From: Grimontia marina
Lineage (GTDB): Bacteria > Pseudomonadota > Gammaproteobacteria > Enterobacterales > Vibrionaceae
Length of the DNA: 64,000 nucleotides
Reading direction: 5' to 3'
Assembly (NCBI RefSeq): GCF_900060185.1
Contig: NZ_FIZY01000011.1
Span: 1 to 64,000, forward strand
A model generated the notes under the pieces. It was not told where the DNA came from. It saw only the letters and a program-made list of their open reading frames with translations, and did no database searches. Below are positions 17,262 through 26,821 of this stretch, one piece after another; position 1 is the first letter of the stretch, and each line of letters starts with the position of its first letter. The position numbers and the translations under genes were made by a program.

Positions 17262-18512
17262 ATGACAGATTACTCAGGATTTGGGATGTTCAAACACGCG
17301 CTCTCTTTCCATGAAAACTGGCAGCGTGCTTGGCACAACCCAACGCCAAAACCTCTTTACGATGTGATTATTGTGGGTGGCGGTGGTCATGGCCTTGCAA
17401 CGGCCTACTATCTCGCGAAGGAATGTGGTGTTAAGAATGTCGCGGTGATTGAAAAAGGCTGGCTCGGTGGTGGTAATACGGCGCGTAATACGACGATTGT
17501 GCGTTCGAATTACCTTTGGGATGAAGCTGCTCATCTTTACGAGCACTCACTCAAACTTTGGGAGGGCCTTTCACAGGAGCTTAACTTCAACTTGATGTTC
17601 AGTCAGCGCGGTGTGTTGAACTTGGGTCATAACCTCCAAGACATGCGTGACATTGAACGTCGTGTCAGCGCTAACCGATTAAATGGTATCGACAGTGAAG
17701 TACTGGATACCAGAGGTGTTCAAGAGCTAGTCCCGCTTCTCGATTGCTCCGATAATGCGCGTTACCCGGTGCTGGGCGCCAGTTGGCAGCCGCGTGCCGG
17801 GGTTGCTCGACATGATGCCGTTGCATGGGGATATGCCCGCGCTGCTGACCAGTTGGGCGTAGATTTAATCCAGCAAACGGAGGTGACAGGTCTGCGCATT
17901 GAAGAAGGCAAGGTGAAAGGTGTCGAAACTTCACGTGGCTTTATTGGTGGAGAAAAGGTTGGCTGTGTCGTCGCGGGTAACTCTGGTGAGTTGGCGCGCA
18001 TGGCGGGAATGACGATGCCGCTGGAATCCCACCCCTTGCAGGCGATGGTTTCTGAGCCTGTGAAGCCATGTATCGACACCGTCATCATGTCTAATGCTGT
18101 TCATGGATACATCAGTCAGTCGGACAAGGGGGACTTGGTGATTGGTGCAGGTATCGACAGCTATAACGGGTTTGGGCAACGTGGATCCTTCCCTGTTATC
18201 GAACACACTATTTCTGCGATCGTTGAGATGTTCCCATTCCTCAGCCGGGTGCGTATGAACCGCCACTGGGGTGGGATTGTCGATACTTGCCCGGATGCTT
18301 GTCCCATCATCAGTAAGACTGACATTCAAGGGCTCTACTTCAACTGCGGTTGGGGCACTGGTGGCTTTAAAGCCACGCCGGGCTCAGGCCACGTATTTGC
18401 ACACACCATCGCGAATGATTCGCCGCACCCCATCGCGGCACCATTTAACCTCAACCGTTTTGTAACGGGTCATTTGATTGACGAACACGGCGCTGCCGGT
18501 GTTGCGCATTAG
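17262..18512 (+). CDS. soxB: Sarcosine oxidase subunit beta
   Basis: 416 residues, the usual length of the heterotetrameric beta subunit. An N-terminal FAD-binding Rossmann motif ([19 protein letters not shown], about residues 29-47) is followed by [17 protein letters not shown]. The segment [13 protein letters not shown] contains the histidine expected to hold FMN covalently in this family, and the C-terminus has [16 protein letters not shown]. With SoxA, SoxD and SoxG it oxidises sarcosine to glycine, passing the C1 group to tetrahydrofolate as methylene-THF and producing hydrogen peroxide. ATG 17262 starts a three-gene operon. Confidence 0.96.
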   Translation: MTDYSGFGMFKHALSFHENWQRAWHNPTPKPLYDVIIVGGGGHGLATAYYLAKECGVKNVAVIEKGWLGGGNTARNTTIVRSNYLWDEAAHLYEHSLKLWEGLSQELNFNLMFSQRGVLNLGHNLQDMRDIERRVSANRLNGIDSEVLDTRGVQELVPLLDCSDNARYPVLGASWQPRAGVARHDAVAWGYARAADQLGVDLIQQTEVTGLRIEEGKVKGVETSRGFIGGEKVGCVVAGNSGELARMAGMTMPLESHPLQAMVSEPVKPCIDTVIMSNAVHGYISQSDKGDLVIGAGIDSYNGFGQRGSFPVIEHTISAIVEMFPFLSRVRMNRHWGGIVDTCPDACPIISKTDIQGLYFNCGWGTGGFKATPGSGHVFAHTIANDSPHPIAAPFNLNRFVTGHLIDEHGAAGVAH

Positions 18513-18542
18513 GGTCAACAGACCATAGGGAAAGGAACGCAA

Positions 18543-18839
18543 ATGCTACGGATTTATTGCCCCTACTGTGAAGAATACAGAGAAGAAGACGAATTCAGCT
18601 ATGGCGGTGAGGCACATATCGTGCGCCCGCTGGAGCCGGAATCCTTAAGCGATAAAGAGTGGGGACATTACCTGTTCCACCGTAAGAACATTAAAGGCAG
18701 CCATCGTGAAATGTGGTATCACGCCGCAGGCTGTCGCAAGTTCTTCAACGTGCAACGCAACACAGTGACTTACAAAATTGAAGCGGTATACAAAATCGGT
18801 GAGTCCGCTCCCGAGGAAAGTGGGGAGGCAGGTAAATGA
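18543..18839 (+). CDS. soxD: Sarcosine oxidase subunit delta
   Basis: 98 residues. The N-terminus has Cys6 and Cys9 (YCPYC) and the pair His60/Cys64 in YHAAGCRKFF, the zinc ligands of the delta subunit of known tetrameric sarcosine oxidases. The conserved FLFHRKN-like segment (YLFHRKNIKGSHREMWYH) is present. It lies 30 bp after soxB with GGGAAAGGAAC before the ATG, and its stop overlaps the soxA start by four bases (ATGA), indicating translational coupling. Confidence 0.95.
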   Translation: MLRIYCPYCEEYREEDEFSYGGEAHIVRPLEPESLSDKEWGHYLFHRKNIKGSHREMWYHAAGCRKFFNVQRNTVTYKIEAVYKIGESAPEESGEAGK

Positions 18840-21800
18840 GTCAGGTAAATCGTTTAAACGAAGGCGGACGTATCGACCGTAGCTCGTCTCTCACCTTTAC
18901 TTTTGAAGGTAAGGCGTATCAAGGGCATAAAGGAGACACGTTAGCTTCTGCCCTTTTGGCCAATGGTGTAAAAGTCGTAGGACGCAGCTTCAAATATCAC
19001 CGCCCACGCGGCATTTTGGGCGCTGGTGCGGAAGAGCCTAATGCGATTTTGCAGCTTGGTTCTAATGAAGCAACCTCTTTGCCAAATCAGCGTGCGACAC
19101 AGACAGAACTGTATGATGGCTTAACTGCTCGCGTGGCGAATGCCTGGCCGAGTCTTGATAAGGACTTCCTGTCGGTGGTCGGGAAAATTGGCGGTGCAAT
19201 GATGCCTGCCGGTTTTTACTACAAGACTTTTATGTACCCCGAATCTCTTTGGCCGACATACGAAAAATATATTCGTAAGGCTGCGGGTCTGGGAGAAATT
19301 CCACGTGCGAACGATCCGGACAAATACGATCACATGCATCAGCATTGTGAAGTACTCATTGTTGGCGGAGGTGCTGCAGGTCTGGCTGCGGCAAGACGGT
19401 TGCTGGGTTTGGGTCAGCGTGTGATTCTGGTGGATGAACAGTCAGAATTTGGCGGTAGCCTGCTGCATTGTCGCGAAAGTATAAATGGTAATCCCGCGAC
19501 GGACTGGGTTGCCGAAACCGTGGAGCAGTTGGAGGCTGACCATAACTTCATGTTGTTGCCAAGAAGTACCGCGTTTGGCTATTACGACCACAATTTTGTG
19601 GGTGTTGTGGAAAGGCTTACCGATCATTTTGGCGATGAAGTCAGCGGCGTCCGCCAGCGCATCCATCATATCCGTGCAGAACATGTCCTGCTGACAACAG
19701 GGGCGATTGAGCGTCCTTTAGTGTTTGGTAACAACGATTTGCCAGGGAGCATGTTGGCATCGGCCGTTCAGATTTACCTTCGTCGATATGCGGTTGTACC
19801 CGGTGATGAACTGGTAGTTATGACCACCAATGACGAAGCCTATGATACTGCGATTGAGTGGCACAACAGTGGTAAGACAGTGGTGGCTATTGTCGACACG
19901 CGCTCATTTTCAGATGGCGACCGCGTGAAAGAAGCCAAAGCTTTAGGTATTCCTGTATTGCATGGCCATGCCATCACTAACCTCCAAGGTGGCAGCCATA
20001 TTGCGGGAGCTGAAATTGCGCCAATCGACCGTGATGGAAAGAGCGTCAATGGCGCAATCAAGGTGCTTAGCTGCGACACAGTGGCGACCAGCGGCGGATG
20101 GAGCCCTGCGCTGCATCTCAGTTGTCACACGGGCGGTCGTCCAACTTGGCGCGATGATATTGCTGGCTTTGTGCCTTCAAATACCGTTGAAGGGATGGAT
20201 TACGCAGGGTCGGTCAATGGCCAGAGTGCGTTACTTGAAGTGATTCAGGACGGGGTAACCAAAGCCAAGGTTATTGCGGATGCTTTGGGGGTTGAACTGG
20301 CTGATATGTCAGTCCCGGTTGTCGATACGCTGCAAGCTGATGCGGCCATGGCGATGTATTTGGTGCCCCATCGCTTACCTGTCAGTCGAGCACCAAAACA
20401 GTTCGTTGATTTCCAGAACGATGTCACAGCTGCAGGTATTGAGCTGGCAGTTCGGGAAGGTTACGAATCCATAGAGCACATTAAGCGTTACACCGCGATG
20501 GGTTTTGGTACCGATCAGGGTAAAACGGGCAACATCAATGGAATGGCGATTGCCGCCAATGCGATGGGCAAATCCATTGCGGAAACCGGAACCACAATTT
20601 TCCGCCCTATGTATACGCCTGTGACCTTTGGCGCGCTGGCGGGGCAGCATGTCGGCAAGCTATTCGATCCTGCGCGTTACACCGCGATGCACGAGTGGCA
20701 TGTCAAAGAAGGGGCATTGTTCGAAAACGTAGGTCAATGGAAACGCCCTTGGTACTACCCAAAAAACGGGGAAACCATGGATGAAGCTTTGGCGCGTGAG
20801 TGTAAGGCTACCCGCGAAAGTGTCGGCATTCTGGATGCATCAACGCTCGGAAAAATCGACATTCAGGGTAAAGACGTGCGTGAATTTCTGAACCGTATCT
20901 ATACCAACGGTTGGGACAAGCTGGCGCCGGGACGCTGCCGCTATGGGCTAATGTGTCACGAAGACGGCATGGTGTTCGATGATGGTGTGACGTCATGTAT
21001 ATCTGATTCTCACTTCATCATGACCACCACATCGGGCGGCGCAGCAGGCGTGCTGCAATGGCTGGAAGTGTGGCACCAGACCGAATGGCCAGAGCTGGAA
21101 GTTTATTTCACCAGTGTGACTGATCAATGGGCGACCATGACGATTTCTGGTCCTAACTGCCGCAACGTGTTGCGTCAGTTGGTTGGGGATGAAGATGTCT
21201 CAGAAGAGGCCATGCCATTTATGAGCTGGAAGCCGATGAAAGTGGCAGGCGTGGATGCTCGTGTTTTCCGCATCAGTTTCACCGGTGAACTGTCGTTCGA
21301 AATTAACGTGAATGCCAACTATGGCCTCTATGTGTGGGAGCAGGTGATGAAAGCCGGGGAAGCCTACAACATCACTCCTTACGGCACCGAAACCATGCAC
21401 ATTCTTCGTGCGGAGAAAGGCTTTATCATTGTCGGGCAGGATACCGATGGATCGGTGACACCGCAGGATCTCAATATGGGCTGGATAACGGGTAAACAGA
21501 AAACCTACAGCTTCTTGGGACGTCGTTCATGGTCGCGGGAGGACACCTCCCGTACCGACAGAAAACAGCTGGTGGGTCTTAAATGCGTGGAATCGCACAA
21601 AGTAATCCCAGAAGGGGCGCAGGCAGTGGATAACCCTGACCAACCAGTTCCTATGACCATGGTTGGGCATGTTTCCTCATCCTACTACAGTGCGGTATTG
21701 GGGCGTTCCATTGCATTTGGCCTAATCAAAGATGGCCTCAACCGTATGGGGGAATATGTTTACTTCCCATTGGCCAATGGCAAAACACTCAAGGCGGAAA

Positions 21801-22462
21801 TATGCAGCTCAGTGTTTTACGACACTAAGAATGAAAAGCCATTAAATGCGCATGAAGATGACGTATTGGCACTGTCAGAAAACTATGAGCCGATTAAACG
21901 TACACCTGTGCATCATCTTGGTAAGTCGAACCCATCTTCACCGGGGGTGCATTTGCATGAGCGCGATGGTGTCAGCCATCTAGTGCTACGTGGTGAGCCC
22001 ACTGCAGAGTTCTCTGCCGCCGTGGAAAGTGTGTTGGGGCTGGCGCTTCCTGTTTCGCCCTGTACCTCATCAGTGAATGATTCGCTACAGGTTTGGTGGC
22101 AATCGCCAGATGAGTGGCTGATCCTCAGCTTTGTTCAGGATGCAGGTACCATTGAGCAGAAACTTCGGGAAGCGTTGACAGGGCATTTCCAAATCACGGA
22201 TGTGAGTGGCGGGCAGACATTACTAACGCTGACTGGCTCGCATGCTAAAGACGTGTTGAAGAAGTCTGTTTCTTACGATGTGAATAGTAGCCACTTCACC
22301 ATGGGTAAGTGTGTGGGCACATCTTTCGCGAAAGGACAGGTGTTTATGCGTCATCACAGCGAAAACTGTTTTGACCTGATTGTGCGCCGGAGTTTTGCCG
22401 ATTATATCGCACTCTGGATCCAGCAATCTGCCGACGAATACGGATTGGCGCTGGACTGCTAA
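18836..22462 (+). CDS. soxA: Sarcosine oxidase subunit alpha fused to a SoxG-like gamma domain
   Basis: 1,208 residues, about 200 more than a usual SoxA (about 1,000). Order: N-terminal ferredoxin-like region (about 10-110), NAD/FAD Rossmann fold with VEVLIVGGGAAGLAAARR-type motif (about 170-460), and a GcvT-type folate-binding half (about 610-1000). From about residue 1010 a further domain begins (HLGKSNPSSPGVHLHERDG) with WWQSPDEWLIL, FQITDVSGGQTLLTLTGSHAKDVLKK and FDLIVRRSFADYIALWI, the features of the separate SoxG subunit. No separate soxG follows; a terminator comes 14 bp after the stop. One polypeptide thus probably supplies alpha and gamma. The frame is continuous. Confidence 0.93.
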   Translation: MSQVNRLNEGGRIDRSSSLTFTFEGKAYQGHKGDTLASALLANGVKVVGRSFKYHRPRGILGAGAEEPNAILQLGSNEATSLPNQRATQTELYDGLTARVANAWPSLDKDFLSVVGKIGGAMMPAGFYYKTFMYPESLWPTYEKYIRKAAGLGEIPRANDPDKYDHMHQHCEVLIVGGGAAGLAAARRLLGLGQRVILVDEQSEFGGSLLHCRESINGNPATDWVAETVEQLEADHNFMLLPRSTAFGYYDHNFVGVVERLTDHFGDEVSGVRQRIHHIRAEHVLLTTGAIERPLVFGNNDLPGSMLASAVQIYLRRYAVVPGDELVVMTTNDEAYDTAIEWHNSGKTVVAIVDTRSFSDGDRVKEAKALGIPVLHGHAITNLQGGSHIAGAEIAPIDRDGKSVNGAIKVLSCDTVATSGGWSPALHLSCHTGGRPTWRDDIAGFVPSNTVEGMDYAGSVNGQSALLEVIQDGVTKAKVIADALGVELADMSVPVVDTLQADAAMAMYLVPHRLPVSRAPKQFVDFQNDVTAAGIELAVREGYESIEHIKRYTAMGFGTDQGKTGNINGMAIAANAMGKSIAETGTTIFRPMYTPVTFGALAGQHVGKLFDPARYTAMHEWHVKEGALFENVGQWKRPWYYPKNGETMDEALARECKATRESVGILDASTLGKIDIQGKDVREFLNRIYTNGWDKLAPGRCRYGLMCHEDGMVFDDGVTSCISDSHFIMTTTSGGAAGVLQWLEVWHQTEWPELEVYFTSVTDQWATMTISGPNCRNVLRQLVGDEDVSEEAMPFMSWKPMKVAGVDARVFRISFTGELSFEINVNANYGLYVWEQVMKAGEAYNITPYGTETMHILRAEKGFIIVGQDTDGSVTPQDLNMGWITGKQKTYSFLGRRSWSREDTSRTDRKQLVGLKCVESHKVIPEGAQAVDNPDQPVPMTMVGHVSSSYYSAVLGRSIAFGLIKDGLNRMGEYVYFPLANGKTLKAEICSSVFYDTKNEKPLNAHEDDVLALSENYEPIKRTPVHHLGKSNPSSPGVHLHERDGVSHLVLRGEPTAEFSAAVESVLGLALPVSPCTSSVNDSLQVWWQSPDEWLILSFVQDAGTIEQKLREALTGHFQITDVSGGQTLLTLTGSHAKDVLKKSVSYDVNSSHFTMGKCVGTSFAKGQVFMRHHSENCFDLIVRRSFADYIALWIQQSADEYGLALDC

Positions 22463-22475
22463 CTCAATACTCATT

Positions 22476-22501
22476 GCCCGCTTCTTGCGGGCTTTGTTTT
22501 T
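22476..22501 (+). terminator. Intrinsic terminator of the sox operon
   Basis: GCCCGC (22476-22481), loop TTCTT, GCGGGC (22487-22492), then TTTGTTTTT, 14 bp after the soxA stop. Confidence 0.9.
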
Positions 22502-22547
22502 CTTAGCCGCGCGACGCATTACCCATCTGCATTAGTGATATTGTCTA

Positions 22548-22721
22548 TATACCCAAGCAACCTGAAGTTGCTCGCATTGAGGGCCTCCCTTCGGGTGAGT
22601 TGACTGACGTCGTGCTCTTTGTTGTTCCTTTTTGATGGAGGTGACTACACCTACAAAGGAACCCCGCGATCACAACGCCAGTCAAACTCGCTGAATCATG
22701 CATCTTCAGGTTTTTGGGTAT
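22548..22721. repeat. Palindromic dispersed repeat, internally deleted copy R5
   Basis: 174 bp from TATACCCAAGCAACCTGAAG to CATCTTCAGGTTTTTGGGTAT. It lacks about 90 bp present in R1 and R4 near the left end but keeps the GTTCCTTT...AAAGGAAC core. It ends 15 bp before the start of the TSUP permease gene and lies between it and the sox terminator. Confidence 0.88.
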
Positions 22722-22735
22722 TAAACAACAACGAG

Positions 22736-23512
22736 ATGGCGCACTTGGACTTTATCACTGACCCTTTGTTTTACCTGATGGCTATTCCTGCCGTGCTGAT
22801 TTATGGCATTGGCAAAGGCGGGTTAGGTGGCGCACTGGGCATTATTGCGGTGCCTTTGATGGCCTTGACGATAGCGCCCACTCAAGCTGCTGCTATCTTG
22901 CTACCTATTCTTCTTGTGATGGACGTGTTTGCCGTTCGGTATCACTACCGCAATGCGGACTATTTCGTGATCAAGCAAATGCTGCCCGGAGCATTAGCGG
23001 GCGTTGTTCTAGCGGGATTGTATATGCAGGCCGTTTCTCAGTCAGGGTTGAAGCTAACGATTGGCATATTGTCGTTATGGTTTTGTGGTCAGTATTTATT
23101 GAGCTTGTTAGGAATAGCGAACCCTGCCAGAGGACGCAACAATGCGCTTTCAGCGACGATGTGGGGTGGCGTTAGTGGCTTTTCCAGCACTACAATTCAC
23201 GCAGGTGGTGGCCCGATTAGCATTTACCTGCTGCCGTTGCGGCTTGAGAAAGTCTCGCTGGTGGCAACCATGGCGGTGTTTTTTGCTATTTTGAATGTAG
23301 TCAAATTGATCCCTTATGCGGCCTTGGGCGAATTCGATGCCAATAATCTATCAACGGCTCTAATCCTGATGCCATTGGCGCCTTTGGGCGTCGTATTAGG
23401 TGTGAGGCTTTTGCACCGTGTGAGTCAGGCGCGCATTTACCAGCTCTGCTATCTGTTCCTTTTTCTATCAGGTTTGAAACTTTCTGTGGATGGGATTAAC
23501 GGGCTTCTTTGA
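22736..23512 (+). CDS. TSUP (TauE/SafE) family membrane permease
   Basis: 258 residues, hydrophobic, about seven to eight helices. GKGGLGGALGIIAVPLMAL near the start and SGFSSTTIHAGGGPISIYLLP in the second half are the two repeated family motifs. TSUP proteins move small sulfonated or carboxylated anions (sulfite, sulfoacetate, glycolate and similar). ATG 22736 is chosen; the frame extends upstream to 22619 but only through repeat R5. It converges with the RpiR-type regulator gene with one base between stops. Its position after sox is suggestive but repeats and a terminator intervene. Confidence 0.9.
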   Translation: MAHLDFITDPLFYLMAIPAVLIYGIGKGGLGGALGIIAVPLMALTIAPTQAAAILLPILLVMDVFAVRYHYRNADYFVIKQMLPGALAGVVLAGLYMQAVSQSGLKLTIGILSLWFCGQYLLSLLGIANPARGRNNALSATMWGGVSGFSSTTIHAGGGPISIYLLPLRLEKVSLVATMAVFFAILNVVKLIPYAALGEFDANNLSTALILMPLAPLGVVLGVRLLHRVSQARIYQLCYLFLFLSGLKLSVDGINGLL

Positions 23513-23513
23513 A

Positions 23514-24344
23514 TTATTTCCGGCTGAGCGTAAATGCCAGTGATACCGCCAGGCTCTGTGCCAGACAAAGTGTTGCAGTTTGAGAACGAAACGACTCCAC
23601 TTCCGCTTCTTTGATCACAAAGCAGACGTCACTGTTTGCTGCCAACGGGCTTACCTGACTGTCGGTAAAAATGATTTGTTTGGCCTTTGTCGTGGCTGCA
23701 AATTCGCATAGCTCAACCGTTTCTGGAGAGTAAGGGGAGAAGCTGGCACCTATCACGACATCTTTATTACCCACCAGTGCCAACTGTTCCGACGACATAG
23801 CGCCGAATCCGTCGACAATCACAACTCGGCGTTCGAGATGACGAAGTGCATAACCTAAGTATGAGGCGATACTGAAAGCACGCCTCATTGCCACGATATA
23901 AATCGTCTCAGCACTTTCCAATAGTTCCACGGCTGCGTTCAACTGCTCTGGTGCAATGGCGTTTGAAAGCTCTTGAAGCGCGACGGTATTGGCGTGACTA
24001 AATTGTTGGAGAATGTCAGACGGCGTTTCCAGTTCTCTTTCTTCACCTTGGGCGTTTTGCAGAAGGCGGGCACGCTCAGTATAACTGCTGGTTTCCTCAA
24101 CGAGGTTTTTGCGGAACAGTTGCTTCATTTCGTTAAAGCCACTGAATTCAAAAGCATTAGCAAAGCGGATGAGTGTAGAAGGGGGAACATTGGCGTGTGT
24201 AGCAATCACAGCGACAGTATCAAAGGCAATGCTGTTTGGATTATCCAATACATAATGCGCTACCTGTTGAAGTCGTTTACTCAGGTCGTGGTAACGATGA
24301 CGAATTTGTTGTTGTAATTCAGCGAGGTGAGTTGCAGTTGCCAT
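23514..24344 (-). CDS. MurR/RpiR family transcriptional regulator (HTH + SIS)
   Basis: 276 residues. Residues 1-80 hold the helix-turn-helix of RpiR regulators (ISFDTVAVIATHANVPPSTLIRFANAFEFSGFNEMKQLF), followed by a linker and a SIS sugar-isomerase domain from about residue 120 (ETIYIVAMRRAFSIASYLGYALRHLERRVVIVDG, GASFSPYSPETVELCEFA). The SIS domain usually senses phosphosugars, but members that regulate amino-acid and opine-type catabolism exist. AGGAAATGCT precedes the ATG. It faces the TSUP gene tail to tail; the target is not evident. Confidence 0.9.
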   Translation of the reverse strand: MATATHLAELQQQIRHRYHDLSKRLQQVAHYVLDNPNSIAFDTVAVIATHANVPPSTLIRFANAFEFSGFNEMKQLFRKNLVEETSSYTERARLLQNAQGEERELETPSDILQQFSHANTVALQELSNAIAPEQLNAAVELLESAETIYIVAMRRAFSIASYLGYALRHLERRVVIVDGFGAMSSEQLALVGNKDVVIGASFSPYSPETVELCEFAATTKAKQIIFTDSQVSPLAANSDVCFVIKEAEVESFRSQTATLCLAQSLAVSLAFTLSRK

Positions 24345-24449
24345 AGCATTTCCTGATTGTGCACATCTATGGCAAGTGTAATGTTCCGTTGATAAATAGG
24401 AAATGGAATTTTTATTCCATTTCCTAATGGGGTATAACTCAGGGAGGTA

Positions 24450-24695
24450 CTAGCTGAACGTGACTTCACTAAAATGTGGATTATCTACCAGTGCTTTCAT
24501 AGAGGCCACGGTATCAAGCACAACCAATACGTCTTCCCCCTCTACATCTAATACGATGCACTCTTCTTTCTCTATATTTCTGGCGGTATCTTTTGCAATG
24601 CCTTCTTTATGATCACCTGTGTGAAACTCTAATCTTACGGGGTAGTGAAACATACAGGCGATTTCAACATAGTCATGGACGTCGCATTTGATCAT
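24450..24695 (-). CDS. rof: Rho-binding antiterminator (Rof/YaeO family)
   Basis: 81 residues resembling Rof: CDVHDYVEIACMFHYPVRLEF at the N-terminus corresponds to the CDDYDNLELACQHHLxLTLE region, then alternating strands (GIAKDTARNIEKEECIVLDV, VLVVLDTVASMKAL). Rof binds the hexameric Rho factor and inhibits termination. ATG 24695 is preceded by GAGGAAATTGAG. It sits just downstream of the Tad locus on the same strand, 79 bp from ompA, so read-through could link it to that operon. The match is by motif pattern, not alignment. Confidence 0.75.
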   Translation of the reverse strand: MIKCDVHDYVEIACMFHYPVRLEFHTGDHKEGIAKDTARNIEKEECIVLDVEGEDVLVVLDTVASMKALVDNPHFSEVTFS

Positions 24696-24774
24696 CTCAA
24701 TTTCCTCTCGCAGAGTCCTTTATTAACAGTCTTACCCAAAGAGTGAAAACTCGCTACCGATCATTGCGCAAATT

Positions 24775-25449
24775 TTACTTTGTTGCTTTCTCGGTATCAG
24801 ATAAGGGCAAGGCCACCAGTTCTACACGTCGGTTTTCGGTTCTACCTGCCGCATTTTTGTTGCTTTTCACTGGCTTGGTTTCACCTGCTGAGACTGTTTT
24901 CAAGAGCTTCTTGTCACTACCAGCATCAACCAAATATCTTTCCACAGACTCAGCACGTTTTAGCCCCAGAGTCAGGTTATATGCGTGCGAACCTACGCTG
25001 TCTGTATGGCCTGTGATGGAAAGTGGTGTTGATGAGGTTTTGATGGAATCCACTATACCTGCCAGGATCTTCTTTCCTGTTGGTGTCAGTGAAGACTTAT
25101 CAAACCCAAAGTGTACTTTAGCAATCAGGCCGCTTGTCCCCTGCTCAACACTTGGTGTTTCTCGTAACAAAAGTTCCGCACATTCTTTATTAAGACCAGC
25201 GTTCATTAAAGCACCAATGAAGATGGGAGTCGTTGGAAAAGAATTGTCTTGGCGTTCAAGTTGAAGGTAATGCGCTTTATGGAAGAACACGTCGGTTGAT
25301 TGGCCAACATCGATTTTGAATCGTACTTCTGTCTGCTTGTCAGCACATATGTCCTCAAAGGCAGTTGCGGATACGTTAGATGCGAGAGTTGGCATCGCCA
25401 CAGTGTTCAATACGATTATGAGCGCAGGGAGGGTGAAGGTGGCTTTCAT
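24775..25449 (-). CDS. OmpA-family lipid-free outer membrane/peptidoglycan-binding protein of the Tad locus
   Basis: I place the start at ATG 25449 (MKATFTLPALIIVL), preceded by GGAG and giving a signal peptide; an upstream in-frame extension to 25653 overlaps tadG heavily and is unlikely. The 224-residue product has a short N-terminal module and a C-terminal OmpA domain (about 110-215): VHFGFDKSSLTPTG, SITGHTDSVGSHAYNLTLGLKRA and NRRVELV, with the Asp and Arg that bind diaminopimelate in peptidoglycan. It follows tadG by 10 bp, so it is the last gene of the Tad operon, probably anchoring the machine to the wall. Confidence 0.85.
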   Translation of the reverse strand: MKATFTLPALIIVLNTVAMPTLASNVSATAFEDICADKQTEVRFKIDVGQSTDVFFHKAHYLQLERQDNSFPTTPIFIGALMNAGLNKECAELLLRETPSVEQGTSGLIAKVHFGFDKSSLTPTGKKILAGIVDSIKTSSTPLSITGHTDSVGSHAYNLTLGLKRAESVERYLVDAGSDKKLLKTVSAGETKPVKSNKNAAGRTENRRVELVALPLSDTEKATK

Positions 25450-25459
25450 AAATACTCCG

Positions 25460-26812
25460 TTATTTATCGTAATGGCGGTAGTAAAGGTGGCCAACTTCTT
25501 CACTGATAAGCTCAAGAACCGTATCATAAATATCCTGATATGAATTTGCAGACTGAATATTCTCAGCACCGGCACAGGTTTGAAGGCCCGGGTTTCTGTC
25601 GATGTCATAGCCAAAACCAATAATAAATATACGTGCTTCAACGTTGCGGCCATTAATCTGTCTTTGCTCTAGTCGACTAATAATGTTGTCACAAAGGCCG
25701 GCATTATAAAGTCTAAGTGCTGCGTAGGCCGGGTAGCGCCTGTCATTAGCATAGTCAGGATGCCAATCCGCTCCGTCTGACAAGACGATGATCAATTTCC
25801 GTACATTTTCACCATTGTTAACAATCTTTGCAGCACTAATAATGCCTTCATACGAGGCTGTACCGTGACTGGGATAGAATCCATCTATGATTGAACGGAA
25901 AGTTGGAAAATCATCAGTGAGAGCTAACGTGCTGAAGGTGGAGTTGTCATTTGGATCTCTATCAGAGATGAGAGTTTGGGTGCCCCCCAATGGATTAGCA
26001 ACCGTCGAACCATAGTCGATGTTTGGGATATTTTGCCACCAACGCCAAGAACTCGTTCCTGAACTATTAAAATACTGAACGTCGCTGTAGAAATTGAAAC
26101 CATTATATGGGTACATGTTATATCCAACGAATGCAGCTTTATTGGCTAACAGCTCGCCGTTAATTTCTTGCTCGGTAGAGTCGTTATAAGACTCCAACCT
26201 TTCTGTTACACGTTTAATAACTTCGATAACACCTTCATATTTTGTATTGATATTGGCAAACTCGTCATCGTCATCATCTCCACTCCAGTCATCTAGCATT
26301 GAGCCAGAAAAATCTGCAACAAAAGCAACGTCGATAGTATAACCTTGATATTTTCGGGCTACTGCCTTGCTGCCCATTTCCTGGACTTCGTCATAGCCAA
26401 GGTTATAGTCATTTTGCGGAAACCAAGAGTCAAAATCGGCATTAATTACGACTTTGTATTCTGTAAATATTAGCCCTTCCTCGTCATAGACACCTGGCTT
26501 ACCGCAATCGTTACCATAAATCTCATCACAACTTTTCCGGACGATAGCAATATCTGATTGTTCGATTTTGCCATCAGGAACAAAAACGTTCGTGACTTTT
26601 TGTGCAAGCTCTTTGTTTTCGCTCTCGACTTTGGATGCATTTGCGGCAACAGCCAACGAAGCCATTTCGACCGCATCACCAAGCCTTGCATGGGTTTGCA
26701 AGTAGCGCGTTGATTCAACAGAAAAAACAAAAATACTAAAGAATAAAGGGTACATAATCACAAAAATAATAGTGGCTATGCCTTTTTGCTTTTTTGGTGA
26801 ACTGAATTTCAT
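25460..26812 (-). CDS. tadG: TadG pilus assembly protein with von Willebrand A domain
   Basis: 450 residues. N-terminal basic stretch and hydrophobic helix KKQKGIATIIFVIMYPLFF is a TadE/pseudopilin-like membrane anchor. A VWA domain from about residue 155 has a MIDAS motif DFSGSM and later SDGADW, with a very acidic loop (DWSGDDDDDEF). TadG proteins are minor pilus-associated or adhesive components of the Tad system. It lies 9 bp after tadF and 10 bp before the OmpA gene, all minus strand. Confidence 0.88.
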   Translation of the reverse strand: MKFSSPKKQKGIATIIFVIMYPLFFSIFVFSVESTRYLQTHARLGDAVEMASLAVAANASKVESENKELAQKVTNVFVPDGKIEQSDIAIVRKSCDEIYGNDCGKPGVYDEEGLIFTEYKVVINADFDSWFPQNDYNLGYDEVQEMGSKAVARKYQGYTIDVAFVADFSGSMLDDWSGDDDDDEFANINTKYEGVIEVIKRVTERLESYNDSTEQEINGELLANKAAFVGYNMYPYNGFNFYSDVQYFNSSGTSSWRWWQNIPNIDYGSTVANPLGGTQTLISDRDPNDNSTFSTLALTDDFPTFRSIIDGFYPSHGTASYEGIISAAKIVNNGENVRKLIIVLSDGADWHPDYANDRRYPAYAALRLYNAGLCDNIISRLEQRQINGRNVEARIFIIGFGYDIDRNPGLQTCAGAENIQSANSYQDIYDTVLELISEEVGHLYYRHYDK

Positions 26813-26821
26813 TTTTATTCC

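Noticed and set aside
25450-25653. N-terminal extension of the OmpA-family protein
   Set aside because: It overlaps tadG by almost 200 bp and would place the signal peptide internally.
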